This document shows, piece after piece, positions 8,916-18,006 of a stretch of DNA of 64,000 bases. How positions within the stretch are numbered: position 1 is the stretch's first letter; every line of letters begins with the position of its first letter. Location: NCBI GenBank assembly GCA_028288305.1, contig JAQBOA010000036.1, positions 62,001 to 126,000 on the forward strand, read 5' to 3'. The translations under genes and the position numbers were made by a program. This DNA is from Mucilaginibacter sp. Lineage in GTDB: Bacteria > Bacteroidota > Bacteroidia > Sphingobacteriales > Sphingobacteriaceae. The notes below the pieces were generated by a model, which ran no database searches, had not been told where the DNA came from, and was given only the letters and a program-made list of their open reading frames with translations.

Positions 8916-10706
8916 ATGTGCAGAATAGCAGGAATGATTTCGAACCGGTTAACATCCGAAGAAATTACTGAAAAGGTTAGCATTATGTGCAATGCTTTGA
9001 AACATGGTGGCCCTGATGACGAAGGTGTTTTTTTAGATGAAAAAGTGAACCTTGCATTTGGGCATCGAAGGTTATCTATTATTGACTTAAGCAGCAACGG
9101 ACATCAGCCAATGGCCGATGTTCAACAAAAAGCCTGGATTACGTTTAATGGAGAAATTTATAACTACCCTGAACTTAAGCAGCAGTTGATTAATGCCGGT
9201 GCCAGGTTCCATTCAAATACTGATACAGAAGTTATATTAACAGCCTATTTGTATTGGGGCACTGAAGCCTTTTCAAGGTTTCGTGGAATGTTTGCTTTTG
9301 CTTTGTACGATATTGGACAAGCTGTAACTTATCTGGTACGGGATACCGCAGGTATAAAACCACTTTATTATCATGTACAAAATGGGCAGATAAGTTTTGC
9401 TTCAGAAGTAAAGGCATTTAAAGCCGCTGAAATTACAAATGAAACTGATCCTACATGGCCTGTTAAATTTTTAGCCTTTGGGCATATCCCTGAACCGTAT
9501 ACTACCCTGAAAAATGTGTACAGCCTTACTAAGGGACACTTTTTATTATGGGACCACCATAAAAACACCTACCATATCAGGTCATATTACAATAATGCAT
9601 CTCATCAAACTTATATTACAGATACCAGTATTGCCAAAAAAAATATTCATGATACTTTAAAGATATCGGTAAATCGTCAACTTATTTCTGATGCTTCAAT
9701 AGGTGTGTTTTTAAGCGGTGGTATTGATTCCAGTTTAATTACTTTATTGGCTGATGAACACCAAAAAGAGCAATTAAAAACTATCTCAATTTATTTTGAT
9801 GAAAAAGCGTATGATGAACGCAGTTATCAAAATCTTGTATCCAGTAAAATAAATGGCGAAAAATTTGTTCACCTGGTAAAGCAACAAGACTTTGAAAAGT
9901 TTTTACCGCGTATAATAAATGATATGGATATGCCAACCACTGATGGTATTAACTCGTGGTTTATAAGTAGTTATGCTCATCAGGATGGTTTAAAAGCTGT
10001 TTTATCTGGCTTAGGTGCCGACGAACTTTTTGGAGGCTATCCGTCGTTCTACCGGGTCAAATATTTGCGGTATTTGCGCAAAATACCTGCTTCAATATAC
10101 ACCTTGGCTAATTATTTCAAAACTGATAAGTACAAAAAGATTTCATTTTTAGCCTATAACAATCCTTATGCCCATTATCTTTTATTACGTGGCTTTTTTG
10201 TGCCCGAAGACATCGCCAAAATTTTAAATATTGATATAAAAGAGGTGAATGAGATTTTATTTAACAGCCGCTCTTTTCCGGATTTAGGACCTTACAATGA
10301 GGAATATGCTGCCTGGTTTGAAAATAATTTATACATGCAAAATCAACTGTTACGTGATACTGATGTAATGAGCATGAGCCACGGGCTAGAGGTTCGGGTC
10401 CCATTTTTAGATGAAGATTTTAAAAGGTTGGCCGAGACAATATCGCCTGAAATAAGGTTTAATAAAAATCAGCCCAAAAAAATATTAATTGACAGCTTTA
10501 ATGATATTTTACCAAAAGAAGTCTGGAACCGGCCGAAAATGGGATTTACTTTTCCATTACAAGAATGGATGGGTAACCATACAGAGATAAGTAACGAAAA
10601 CCTTTATAAAGGCAAGGTTGCACAAAATGCTGTAAAAAGGTTCAAAAACAGCCAGATGCATTGGTCAAAGATTTTTGCACTTTACCTGCTACAATTGCAT
10701 GACTAA
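8916..10706 (+). CDS. asnB: Asparagine synthase (glutamine-hydrolysing) of a polysaccharide locus
   Basis: A two-domain amidotransferase of 596 residues. The N-terminal class II glutaminase domain starts with the catalytic Cys2 (MCRIAG) and has NGEIYNY. The C-terminal ATP-pyrophosphatase domain has the PP-loop SGGIDSS at 267-273. By family it makes asparagine from aspartate, glutamine and ATP. In exopolysaccharide loci, paralogues are often thought to amidate a sugar acid or other group, which fits the context but is not shown. The ATG giving Cys2 is required for activity, so the start is certain. The stop overlaps the next gene by 8 bases. Confidence 0.93.
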   Translation: MCRIAGMISNRLTSEEITEKVSIMCNALKHGGPDDEGVFLDEKVNLAFGHRRLSIIDLSSNGHQPMADVQQKAWITFNGEIYNYPELKQQLINAGARFHSNTDTEVILTAYLYWGTEAFSRFRGMFAFALYDIGQAVTYLVRDTAGIKPLYYHVQNGQISFASEVKAFKAAEITNETDPTWPVKFLAFGHIPEPYTTLKNVYSLTKGHFLLWDHHKNTYHIRSYYNNASHQTYITDTSIAKKNIHDTLKISVNRQLISDASIGVFLSGGIDSSLITLLADEHQKEQLKTISIYFDEKAYDERSYQNLVSSKINGEKFVHLVKQQDFEKFLPRIINDMDMPTTDGINSWFISSYAHQDGLKAVLSGLGADELFGGYPSFYRVKYLRYLRKIPASIYTLANYFKTDKYKKISFLAYNNPYAHYLLLRGFFVPEDIAKILNIDIKEVNEILFNSRSFPDLGPYNEEYAAWFENNLYMQNQLLRDTDVMSMSHGLEVRVPFLDEDFKRLAETISPEIRFNKNQPKKILIDSFNDILPKEVWNRPKMGFTFPLQEWMGNHTEISNENLYKGKVAQNAVKRFKNSQMHWSKIFALYLLQLHD

Positions 10707-11820
10707 AAAAATTGTTTTTTATACTTTACGAACATTTAGTGATACCGGCGGGATTCAAAAAATGAACCGTACGCTAGCGCACGCATTACATATGCTTTCT
10801 CAGCGTAATAACTGGGATTTCAAGCTTTGGTCGGCTTACGATTCAAATAATGATTTGATGGAAAAATACTTACCAAAAGAAAATTTCAGAGGTTTTGGAA
10901 TTAAACGCATAGGTTTTGTTTTTAACATAATAAATACAGCTCAAAAACCAGATATAGTTATAATAAGTCACATAAATATGTCAATTATTGGCTTATTAAT
11001 AAAAATGACTAATCCTAAATGTAAAATTTGGCTTATTGCTCATGGGGTAGAAGTTTGGAGGCCATTAAGCTTAATAAAAAAATTGTTTTTAAAACATTGT
11101 GATAAAGTTATTTGCGTAAGCAACTTTACAAAACAGCAAATGATAAGCCGGCATAAAACTTCAGCATCTGTTTGTACTGTTCTCAATAATGCCATTGATC
11201 CTTTTATGAATTTGCCTGCTACGTTTAATAAACCGGATTATCTGCTTAAACGGTATAACTTAACAGCCGGAAACCAGGTAATATTTACTTTAACTCGTCT
11301 GGCCTCAACAGAACAATATAAAGGGCATGATCAGGTAATAAAAGTTATTAGTCAATTAAAGAAAGAATTTCCAGGTATAAAATATATACTTTCCGGACAA
11401 TATGACCGCGATGAAAAAAATCGCATTCATAAATTAATAACTGAATATAAAGTAGAAGATCAAGTTATATTAACCGGATTTATACCTGAAAACGAACTTC
11501 CAGATCATTTTTTACTGGCAAACTTATTTGTTTTACCAAGCAGAAAAGAAGGATTTGGAATTGTATTTATTGAAGCATTAGCATGTGGCTTACCAGTTAT
11601 ATGCGGCAATGCAGATGGAAGTGTTGATGCCATATGTAACGGTGAATTAGGAAAGGCCGTTAATCCGGATGATTTAAAAGAGTTAGAAGCAGCAATAATT
11701 GATTACTTCAGTAATCCATTAACAGAATACAAAAGACGAAATCTGCAATCGCAGTGTTTGCAGCATTTCAACGAAACAAAATATATGGATAAATTATATA
11801 ATCTTATTGAAAATGAATGA
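10699..11820 (+). CDS. Family 4 glycosyltransferase
   Basis: A GT-B fold retaining glycosyltransferase of 373 residues. The N-terminal strand KKIVFYTLRTFSDTGGIQ forms the acceptor side. The donor-side EX7E signature is in EGFGIVFIEALACG, followed by PVICGNADGS. The ATG at 10699 overlaps the asnB stop by 8 bases and gives the family-like start MTKKIVFYTL; the upstream ATG at 10675 would add eight residues inside asnB. Donor and acceptor are unknown. It overlaps the wzm gene. Confidence 0.88.
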   Translation: MTKKIVFYTLRTFSDTGGIQKMNRTLAHALHMLSQRNNWDFKLWSAYDSNNDLMEKYLPKENFRGFGIKRIGFVFNIINTAQKPDIVIISHINMSIIGLLIKMTNPKCKIWLIAHGVEVWRPLSLIKKLFLKHCDKVICVSNFTKQQMISRHKTSASVCTVLNNAIDPFMNLPATFNKPDYLLKRYNLTAGNQVIFTLTRLASTEQYKGHDQVIKVISQLKKEFPGIKYILSGQYDRDEKNRIHKLITEYKVEDQVILTGFIPENELPDHFLLANLFVLPSRKEGFGIVFIEALACGLPVICGNADGSVDAICNGELGKAVNPDDLKELEAAIIDYFSNPLTEYKRRNLQSQCLQHFNETKYMDKLYNLIENE

Positions 11821-12676
11821 GTTGGTAGAGGAAAATTGGGATATTGAAATTACTCCTGCAAATAGTCTTTTTGATTTGAAATTAAGGGACGTATGGCATT
11901 ACCGCGATCTACTGCTATTATTGGTACGCCGCGATTTTGTTGCATTTTACAAGCAAACCATACTTGGGCCAATTTGGTTTTTCGTTCAGCCGGTTATTAC
12001 TATTTTAATGTATACGGTGGTATTTGGTAATCTTGCCGGTATCCCTACTGATGGTGTTCCAAAGCCGCTTTTCTATCTTGCCGGAACAATAGTTTGGAAC
12101 TATTTTGCTGATTGTTTAACCAAAACGTCCGCAGTTTTTAGAGATAATGCTGGCTTAATGGGAAAAGTTTACTTTCCCCGCCTTATTATGCCTTTGAGTA
12201 TAGTTTTATCAAACCTTATAAAATTTGCTGTGCAGCTTGTGCTATTTATTGTGTTGATGGTTTTTTATTGGGCAAAAGGAGCCTTAATCGTCCCGAATGA
12301 ATTGGTTTTACTTTTTCCTTTACTTATTATTTTAATAGCAGCACAAGGTTTAGGTTTAGGTATGATTACTTCGGCAGTTACTACAAAATACCGCGACCTC
12401 TCATTTATAATATCGTTTGGTGTTCCTTTATTAATGTATACTACAACAGTGATTTATCCCCTATCTGAGGTATTGAAGAAATATCAAAATTATAGCTGGT
12501 TTATAAAGCTTAATCCCTTAACAGCAATAATTGAAACTTTTAGATATGGGTTTTTAGGGAAGGGTAGTTTTACCTGGGGCCTGCTGGGTATTAGCAGTTT
12601 AATTACAGTTGTTATCCTGTTTTTGGGTATTATTATTTTTAACCGGGTAGAGAAAAATTTTGTTGATACAGTTTAA
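11813..12676 (+). CDS. Wzm-like ABC transporter permease for polysaccharide
   Basis: An ABC-2 type integral membrane protein with about six transmembrane helices that should form the channel for an undecaprenyl-linked glycan. Typical family segments are LLLLVRRDFVAFYKQT and LGPIWFFVQPVITILMY. It is 287 residues from the ATG at 11813; a TTG at 11807 is possible. It overlaps the preceding gene by 8 bases. Its ATPase partner follows 100 bases later, separated by a hairpin. Confidence 0.93.
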   Translation: MNELVEENWDIEITPANSLFDLKLRDVWHYRDLLLLLVRRDFVAFYKQTILGPIWFFVQPVITILMYTVVFGNLAGIPTDGVPKPLFYLAGTIVWNYFADCLTKTSAVFRDNAGLMGKVYFPRLIMPLSIVLSNLIKFAVQLVLFIVLMVFYWAKGALIVPNELVLLFPLLIILIAAQGLGLGMITSAVTTKYRDLSFIISFGVPLLMYTTTVIYPLSEVLKKYQNYSWFIKLNPLTAIIETFRYGFLGKGSFTWGLLGISSLITVVILFLGIIIFNRVEKNFVDTV

Positions 12677-12694
12677 CTGGCTTGAAACAATACC

Positions 12695-12723
12695 GGTGTT
12701 CCAAATTTTTGAAGAGGAACACC
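12695..12723 (+). promoter_or_regulatory. Hairpin between wzm-like and wzt-like genes
   Basis: GGTGTTCC and GGAACACC form a perfect 8-bp stem around a 13-nt loop, 18 bases after the permease stop. No poly-T follows, so termination is not predicted. It might stabilise or process the mRNA between the two transporter subunits. Confidence 0.35.
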
Positions 12724-12776
12724 TGGAACATTCTATATTTTATAGTTTACTATTATAATTGTGATAATTGATTTAA

Positions 12777-14036
12777 ATGGCAAAAGTTATTAAGGTAGAA
12801 AATATTTCAAAAGCTTACCAGTTAGGTGAATTTGGTACGGGCACCATTGCAAACGACCTTAAACGTTTTTGGGCCAGGACGCGTGGAAAGGAAGATCCTT
12901 TTTTAAAAATTGGTGAAACAAATGACCGTACTAAAAAAGGCGACAGCAATATTGTTTGGAGTTTAAAGGATATTAATTTTGAAGTTGAACAAGGCGATGC
13001 TGTAGGAATAATAGGGCGTAATGGTGCAGGTAAAAGCACATTGCTTAAAATTTTGAGCCGGGTAACTGCTCCAACTACCGGTTCCGTTAAAGTTAAAGGG
13101 CGGATTGCAAGTTTATTGGAAGTGGGTACAGGTTTCCATCCCGAATTAACGGGGAAAGAAAATATTTACCTTAACGGCACCATACTGGGTATGCGTAAAG
13201 CGGAAATTAAACGCAAGTTTGATGAAATAGTTGATTTTGCCGGTGTGGAACGTTATATAGATACTCCTGTAAAAAGATACTCATCAGGGATGTATGTGCG
13301 CCTGGCATTTGCCGTTGCTGCACACCTCGAATCTGAAATATTAATTGTAGATGAAGTACTGGCGGTAGGTGATGCAGAGTTTCAGAAAAAGTGCCTGGGG
13401 AAAATGGGGGAGGTAAGCAGAGGCGAAGGAAGGACAATTTTGTTTGTTAGCCATAATATGGGGATGATTAATCAATTGTGTAATAAAAGTATTCTGTTGG
13501 CCAATGGTCTTATACTTAATTATGATTTGACAAGTAATATACAGAAAGCATATTTAAGTTTAATGAATGAAGAAAACACTTCCTCATATTATAAAAAAAC
13601 AAACGATAGTAGTAAAACAGCTGAATTTATTGAGATTCAATTATTGTCTAGTTCAATTATCGACTATTCGGAACCAATAGTTATAAAATTTGAAGGAATA
13701 CTTAAAGAGTTTTTTCCAGGTATGCTTATAGGAATAGGTATTCAGGATCAGAATTTAGTTAGAGTAACGACCTTTATACATGAAATAAAATATACTGATT
13801 TAACTAACAATCGCTTTAAAGGAATATTAACAATACCCAAGTGTACTTTAGCTCCAAATTTTTATTCTTTTGTCTTGGCTTTATGGAATAAGTCGACCGC
13901 CATATATGATCTTGTTGAAAAGACTTGCGATTTTCAAATTAAAGACAACGGAACTGAATTGGCACTATACGAAGGTTTGAATAATGGATATATGATTGTT
14001 GATGGAAAATGGCAGTTAAACAATGAAATTGCTTAA
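12777..14036 (+). CDS. Wzt-like ABC transporter ATPase with C-terminal carbohydrate-binding-type domain
   Basis: It powers export of a finished or partly finished glycan through the Wzm-like permease. The ATPase domain (about residues 1-245) has Walker A with Lys86 (GRNGAGKST), the signature YSSGMYVR, Walker B ILIVDEVLAVGD and the H-loop SHNM. A further 170 residues form a Wzt-type C-terminal domain; in studied systems this domain recognises the modified non-reducing end of the polymer. After about base 13480 the codon choice becomes clearly more AT-rich than in the ATPase part, suggesting the C-terminal half was exchanged. It overlaps the next gene by 14 bases. Confidence 0.93.
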   Translation: MAKVIKVENISKAYQLGEFGTGTIANDLKRFWARTRGKEDPFLKIGETNDRTKKGDSNIVWSLKDINFEVEQGDAVGIIGRNGAGKSTLLKILSRVTAPTTGSVKVKGRIASLLEVGTGFHPELTGKENIYLNGTILGMRKAEIKRKFDEIVDFAGVERYIDTPVKRYSSGMYVRLAFAVAAHLESEILIVDEVLAVGDAEFQKKCLGKMGEVSRGEGRTILFVSHNMGMINQLCNKSILLANGLILNYDLTSNIQKAYLSLMNEENTSSYYKKTNDSSKTAEFIEIQLLSSSIIDYSEPIVIKFEGILKEFFPGMLIGIGIQDQNLVRVTTFIHEIKYTDLTNNRFKGILTIPKCTLAPNFYSFVLALWNKSTAIYDLVEKTCDFQIKDNGTELALYEGLNNGYMIVDGKWQLNNEIA

Positions 14037-14628
14037 AAAGATATGTTATTGGATCTATTTGGTTGGGAAGCATTATGACCAGCAGATTCAAAGATCAAAA
14101 GAACCAGAATATGAGGCATTAATTGGGACTGGAACTTATATAGAAAATGATGCATTTATTCAAACATTTAATGGTGACAAATCGAAAATACAGATTGGCA
14201 GGAACTGTCATATTAGGGGTCATTTACTAGTAATGAGACTGGATGGAAATATTAAGATTGGCGACTACTGTTTTATCGGACCTCAAACAAAAATCTGGTC
14301 ATCTTTATCAATCAATATTGGGAATCGAGTTCTAATTTCGCATAATGTAAATATTCACGATAACAACTCCCATCCCTTAGACTCTCAAGAAAGGCATGAA
14401 GACTTTGTATATATAAGGAACATTGGCCTTCAAGACAAAACTAATATCCCGGAAAAAGAAATTATAATAGAAGATGATGTTTGGATTGGTTTCAATTCGA
14501 CAATTTTAAAAGGGGTTACTATTGGAAAAGGAGCAATAATCGGCGCCAATACTGTTATTCTTAAGGATGTGCCTCCATTTTCGGTTGTTGTTGGTAATCC
14601 GGCAAGAATAATTAAACAAACTACATAA
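14023..14628 (+). CDS. Hexapeptide-repeat (LbH) acyl/acetyltransferase
   Basis: A 201-residue left-handed beta-helix protein of the LacA/WbbJ type, which usually transfers an acetyl group from a CoA donor to a sugar hydroxyl or amino group. Hexapeptide repeats are visible from residue 60 (IKIGDYCFIGP) to the end (VTIGKGAIIGANTVI), with the catalytic-type His in LISHNVNIHDNN and the terminal VVGNPARI. It overlaps the wzt-like stop by 14 bases, so it may modify the exported glycan, perhaps the end group sensed by the transporter (inference). Confidence 0.87.
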   Translation: MKLLKKICYWIYLVGKHYDQQIQRSKEPEYEALIGTGTYIENDAFIQTFNGDKSKIQIGRNCHIRGHLLVMRLDGNIKIGDYCFIGPQTKIWSSLSINIGNRVLISHNVNIHDNNSHPLDSQERHEDFVYIRNIGLQDKTNIPEKEIIIEDDVWIGFNSTILKGVTIGKGAIIGANTVILKDVPPFSVVVGNPARIIKQTT

Positions 14629-14801
14629 ATAAATTGAGATAAATTCATGTTTCGCGTAAATCAAAATCATTTATCACCATATTTTTGCAATCCAAATAGA
14701 TTGATTAACATTTAATAAAATTAAAACACTTCGAAAGCATTATTCTATAGGTCGGATGCACCGGGGAAAATTGTTCATTTACTTAAATCAACATCATAAT
14801 A

Positions 14802-15752
14802 ATGACAAATATATTCTCTAAATTAAAGATATTATTTCGTAAAATAAATCAGTCAATTGATAAAATCAATACCATCGATAATTTTATTGCCCAGTCAAAT
14901 AACGATCTGAAAAGTCCCAAGGTTAATTTAGGACAAATTCAATCCTATTTAAATAAGCAAAGGAACATAATACATTCCTTGGCCGAAATTGAATTTCAGG
15001 TTTTTTCTCAGTTTGGTGATGACGGGATTATTCAATATTTAATTAATAAATTAGATATTCCTAACAAAGTTTTTATCGAATTCGGCGTTGAAAATTATAA
15101 GGAATCGAACACAAGGTTCCTCTTAGTCAATGATAAATGGAGCGGCTTGGTTATTGATGGTTCTAAGGAAAATACAGATTTTATAAAACGCGATGTCCTT
15201 TCATGGTCAAATGATTTGCATGTAACACATTCGTTTATTACCGTAGAGAACATTAATGGATTAATAACTGATTTTTTACAAAAGGGTTATCCTTCTGAAA
15301 TTGGCATTTTAAGCATTGACATTGACGGCAATGATTATCATGTATGGAAAAAAATAGATACTGTAAATCCTGTAATCGTTATTGGTGAATATAACGCGGT
15401 TTTCGGGAACCAAAAAGCGTGGACAATCCCTTATGAAGCCGATTTCTACAGGCTACGGAACGATTCATACTATCAATATTGGGGTGCCTCTTTGAAATGT
15501 TTATGCATTTTGGCTGAACAAAAGGGATATCATTTTATTGGATGCAACAGTAATGGAAATAATGCCTATTTTATTAGAAAAGACAAAATAGGACCTTTCA
15601 AGCCTTTAAGTCATATTGAAGGTTTTGTTGAAGCAACATTTAGAGAATATGTAGATGAAAATGGCGATCGTGTCGGAGGGAAAAAGCGCCTTGAGCTTAT
15701 TAGAGGGAAGAAGGTTCTTAACATTGAAACAAATGAGTTGGAAACTTTATAA
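14802..15752 (+). CDS. Remote FkbM-like protein, probable SAM-dependent methyltransferase fold
   Basis: A 316-residue cytosolic protein that I do not recognise with certainty. A segment VFIEFGVENYKESNTRFLL resembles the first SAM-binding strand and loop, and IGILSIDIDGNDYHVW resembles the FkbM motif (iDvEG). The usual GxGxG-like glycine loop is not intact, so either the cofactor site is altered or this is a distinct family. It stands alone, with gaps of 173 and 139 bases on its two sides, unlike the tightly packed genes around it. Confidence 0.6.
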   Translation: MTNIFSKLKILFRKINQSIDKINTIDNFIAQSNNDLKSPKVNLGQIQSYLNKQRNIIHSLAEIEFQVFSQFGDDGIIQYLINKLDIPNKVFIEFGVENYKESNTRFLLVNDKWSGLVIDGSKENTDFIKRDVLSWSNDLHVTHSFITVENINGLITDFLQKGYPSEIGILSIDIDGNDYHVWKKIDTVNPVIVIGEYNAVFGNQKAWTIPYEADFYRLRNDSYYQYWGASLKCLCILAEQKGYHFIGCNSNGNNAYFIRKDKIGPFKPLSHIEGFVEATFREYVDENGDRVGGKKRLELIRGKKVLNIETNELETL

Positions 15753-15891
15753 TCGCTAAGTGGAACCTACTACAAATTCTAAAAAGCAAATGTTGATTCG
15801 TTTCAATAGCATTATAATAAAGGTGTAAATTGAGAAAAAGAATATATTGTAAAGTAAGTCTGCCAACCGGCCAGGCTGTAATAATAAAGAA

Positions 15892-16794
15892 ATGAAAATA
15901 TTAATACTCGGTTCAGAGGGCTTTATAGGCCGCCACTGTGTAAAATATTTTCAGCAAATAGGCTATGCTGTTTATGGGTGCGACCTGGTAGACTATCCTA
16001 CAGAAAACTATATATACACTAAGGTATCAAGGTTGCAGCCCACTTTCGAGGAAATTTTTTCAAACACGTTATATGATGTTTGCATTAACGCGGCCGGGAA
16101 TGGCAGTGTACCTGTTTCCATTGAGCACCCGCTTACAGATTATGAAGCCAATTGCAGTGATGTAATCAGAATTCTGGAATTAATAAGGTTAAAAAACAAA
16201 ACTTGCAAGTATCTGCATATCTCAAGTGCCGCTGTTTATGGCAGCCCGCGGCAATTGCCTATTAAAGAAACCGAGGTATTATCACCTGTGTCGCCCTATG
16301 GCTGGCACAAGCTCATGGCCGAAACAATTTGCAGGGAATACCATATCTTATACAAAATCCCGGTAGTTATTGTAAGGCCATTTTCCTTATATGGTCCCGG
16401 CCTGTATAAACAATTGTTTTGGGATTTGTTTCAAAAATGCAAACAATCACCCAACGAAATAGTGCTTTGGGGCACCGGTAAAGAAAGCAGGGACTTTATA
16501 TACATTAATGATTTAATAGACGCGCTTGATATACTTATTAAGTTTTCGCCTATGGAAGCCGATATTTATAATATTGCCAACGGCATTGAAATTACAATTG
16601 AAGATGCCGCACGTAGATTTATTGAAAACTTTAATAGTGCTGTATCTTTAAAATTTAACAACATTCAACGCGCAGGTGATCCAATTAACTGGAAAGCTGA
16701 TATTACACAGATAACGCAATTTGGGTATAACTTAAAATATAGTTTTAACGATGGGATTAAAGAAACCGTTACATGGCTAAAAGGTTTAAAATAG
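15892..16794 (+). CDS. NAD-dependent epimerase/dehydratase (extended SDR)
   Basis: A nucleotide-sugar modifying enzyme of 300 residues. The Rossmann motif GSEGFIG is at residues 7-13, the Ser pair near 111-112 (SSAAVYG) and the catalytic YxxxK are Tyr136 and Lys140. It probably changes a hexose of the donor pool (4-epimerisation, dehydration or reduction), but the exact reaction cannot be read from the motifs. It overlaps the next gene by 22 bases. Confidence 0.87.
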   Translation: MKILILGSEGFIGRHCVKYFQQIGYAVYGCDLVDYPTENYIYTKVSRLQPTFEEIFSNTLYDVCINAAGNGSVPVSIEHPLTDYEANCSDVIRILELIRLKNKTCKYLHISSAAVYGSPRQLPIKETEVLSPVSPYGWHKLMAETICREYHILYKIPVVIVRPFSLYGPGLYKQLFWDLFQKCKQSPNEIVLWGTGKESRDFIYINDLIDALDILIKFSPMEADIYNIANGIEITIEDAARRFIENFNSAVSLKFNNIQRAGDPINWKADITQITQFGYNLKYSFNDGIKETVTWLKGLK

Positions 16795-17927
16795 GTATAA
16801 AATTTTTCTTCGATAATAATTCCAATTCAGGTATTGTTAATTACATCTATAATATCATTTCGGCTTTAAAAACTTTAGATGACGGTGAAAAGCCGGCGAT
16901 AATAATTTTTTATTCATTCAATTCACCAATTGATTATTTAAAGCAAATAGAATATCCATATATTAAATATATTTTATTCAGGCCAACCCCTTCCAATTAT
17001 TTTCTGATGAAAGCTAATGGTTTAATAAGAAGGCTTTTCAAAAAAGATGTATACAAACAACTTAAATATTTTAATAAAATTGACTGCCTTTATCCTTATT
17101 TTGAGTTTATGGATGGTGAATTTGTTAACGCAAAAAATAAAATCCATTGGTTAGTTGATTTCAATAACAAAGCATTTCCGGCCCATTATAATGATAATGG
17201 ACAAGCTATGAATGAATTTCAGGATAAAATAACAGCATTAAATGAATGTGTTGTACTAAGCTCCAATACGCTTTTTGACGAACTAAAGAGCTATTATCCA
17301 AACTTTAACTGCAAAGTAAAAATATTGCGTTTTGCAAGTGCATTGCCGAAGCTCGAGAAAGAGGAAGTTGATTTGGTTAAACTTAATTATAATTTAAAGT
17401 TGCCATATTTTATGAGCCCCAACCAGTTTTGGGAGCATAAAAACCAAATTATAGTATTAGAGGCATTAAATATCATAAAAAAAGAGCATCCGGAATTAAA
17501 GTTTAATATATTATTTTCAGGGAGCCTTGAGGTTAGCAGGGGTAAAGGACTTTATATAGAACAACTTAAGAACAAAGTAATTGATTTCGGTTTGGATAAA
17601 TACATCTCGTTTTTAGGTGTAGTTGACAGGAAAGATCAGTTACTGTTAATGAAAGGATCTGTCGCTTTATTACAGCCATCTTTATATGAAGGCTGGAGTA
17701 CATTGGTAGAAGAAGCCAAAGCCTTAAATAAATTCATTATTTTGTCTGATCTGCCTGTTCACCGTGAACAAATTTCAAGCAATGTTGCTTTCTTCAACCC
17801 TGTTGATGCCGTTGAGTTAGCAGGCAAAATAGTTGAGCAATTAACCGGGCCATTTTCCACTGAATTTATTGATTATAGTTATAATATTAAAAAATTTGGC
17901 AAAGATGTTATAGATGCTTTACTATGA
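16773..17927 (+). CDS. Family 4 glycosyltransferase
   Basis: A 384-residue GT-B type protein starting MAKRFKIGIKFFFDNNS. The C-terminal donor-binding half has LQPSLYEGWSTLVEEAKAL, a form of the E-x7-E motif, and the start of the half is marked by YFMSPNQFWEHKN, typical of mannosyltransferase-like GT4 enzymes. The specificity is unknown. The start lies inside the preceding epimerase gene. Confidence 0.85.
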   Translation: MAKRFKIGIKFFFDNNSNSGIVNYIYNIISALKTLDDGEKPAIIIFYSFNSPIDYLKQIEYPYIKYILFRPTPSNYFLMKANGLIRRLFKKDVYKQLKYFNKIDCLYPYFEFMDGEFVNAKNKIHWLVDFNNKAFPAHYNDNGQAMNEFQDKITALNECVVLSSNTLFDELKSYYPNFNCKVKILRFASALPKLEKEEVDLVKLNYNLKLPYFMSPNQFWEHKNQIIVLEALNIIKKEHPELKFNILFSGSLEVSRGKGLYIEQLKNKVIDFGLDKYISFLGVVDRKDQLLLMKGSVALLQPSLYEGWSTLVEEAKALNKFIILSDLPVHREQISSNVAFFNPVDAVELAGKIVEQLTGPFSTEFIDYSYNIKKFGKDVIDALL

Positions 17928-18006
17928 ACGGGCTGTATTATATTCATAATACAATTTTATTGTTGTTAGTAATTTATCAGCAAGCTATCGCATGCATAAA
18001 TCCAAA

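Noticed and set aside
14680..14687. TATTTTTG as a promoter for the gene at 14802
   Set aside because: It fits the -7 consensus, but no TTTG is seen at the right distance, and an AT-rich stretch will show such a match by chance.
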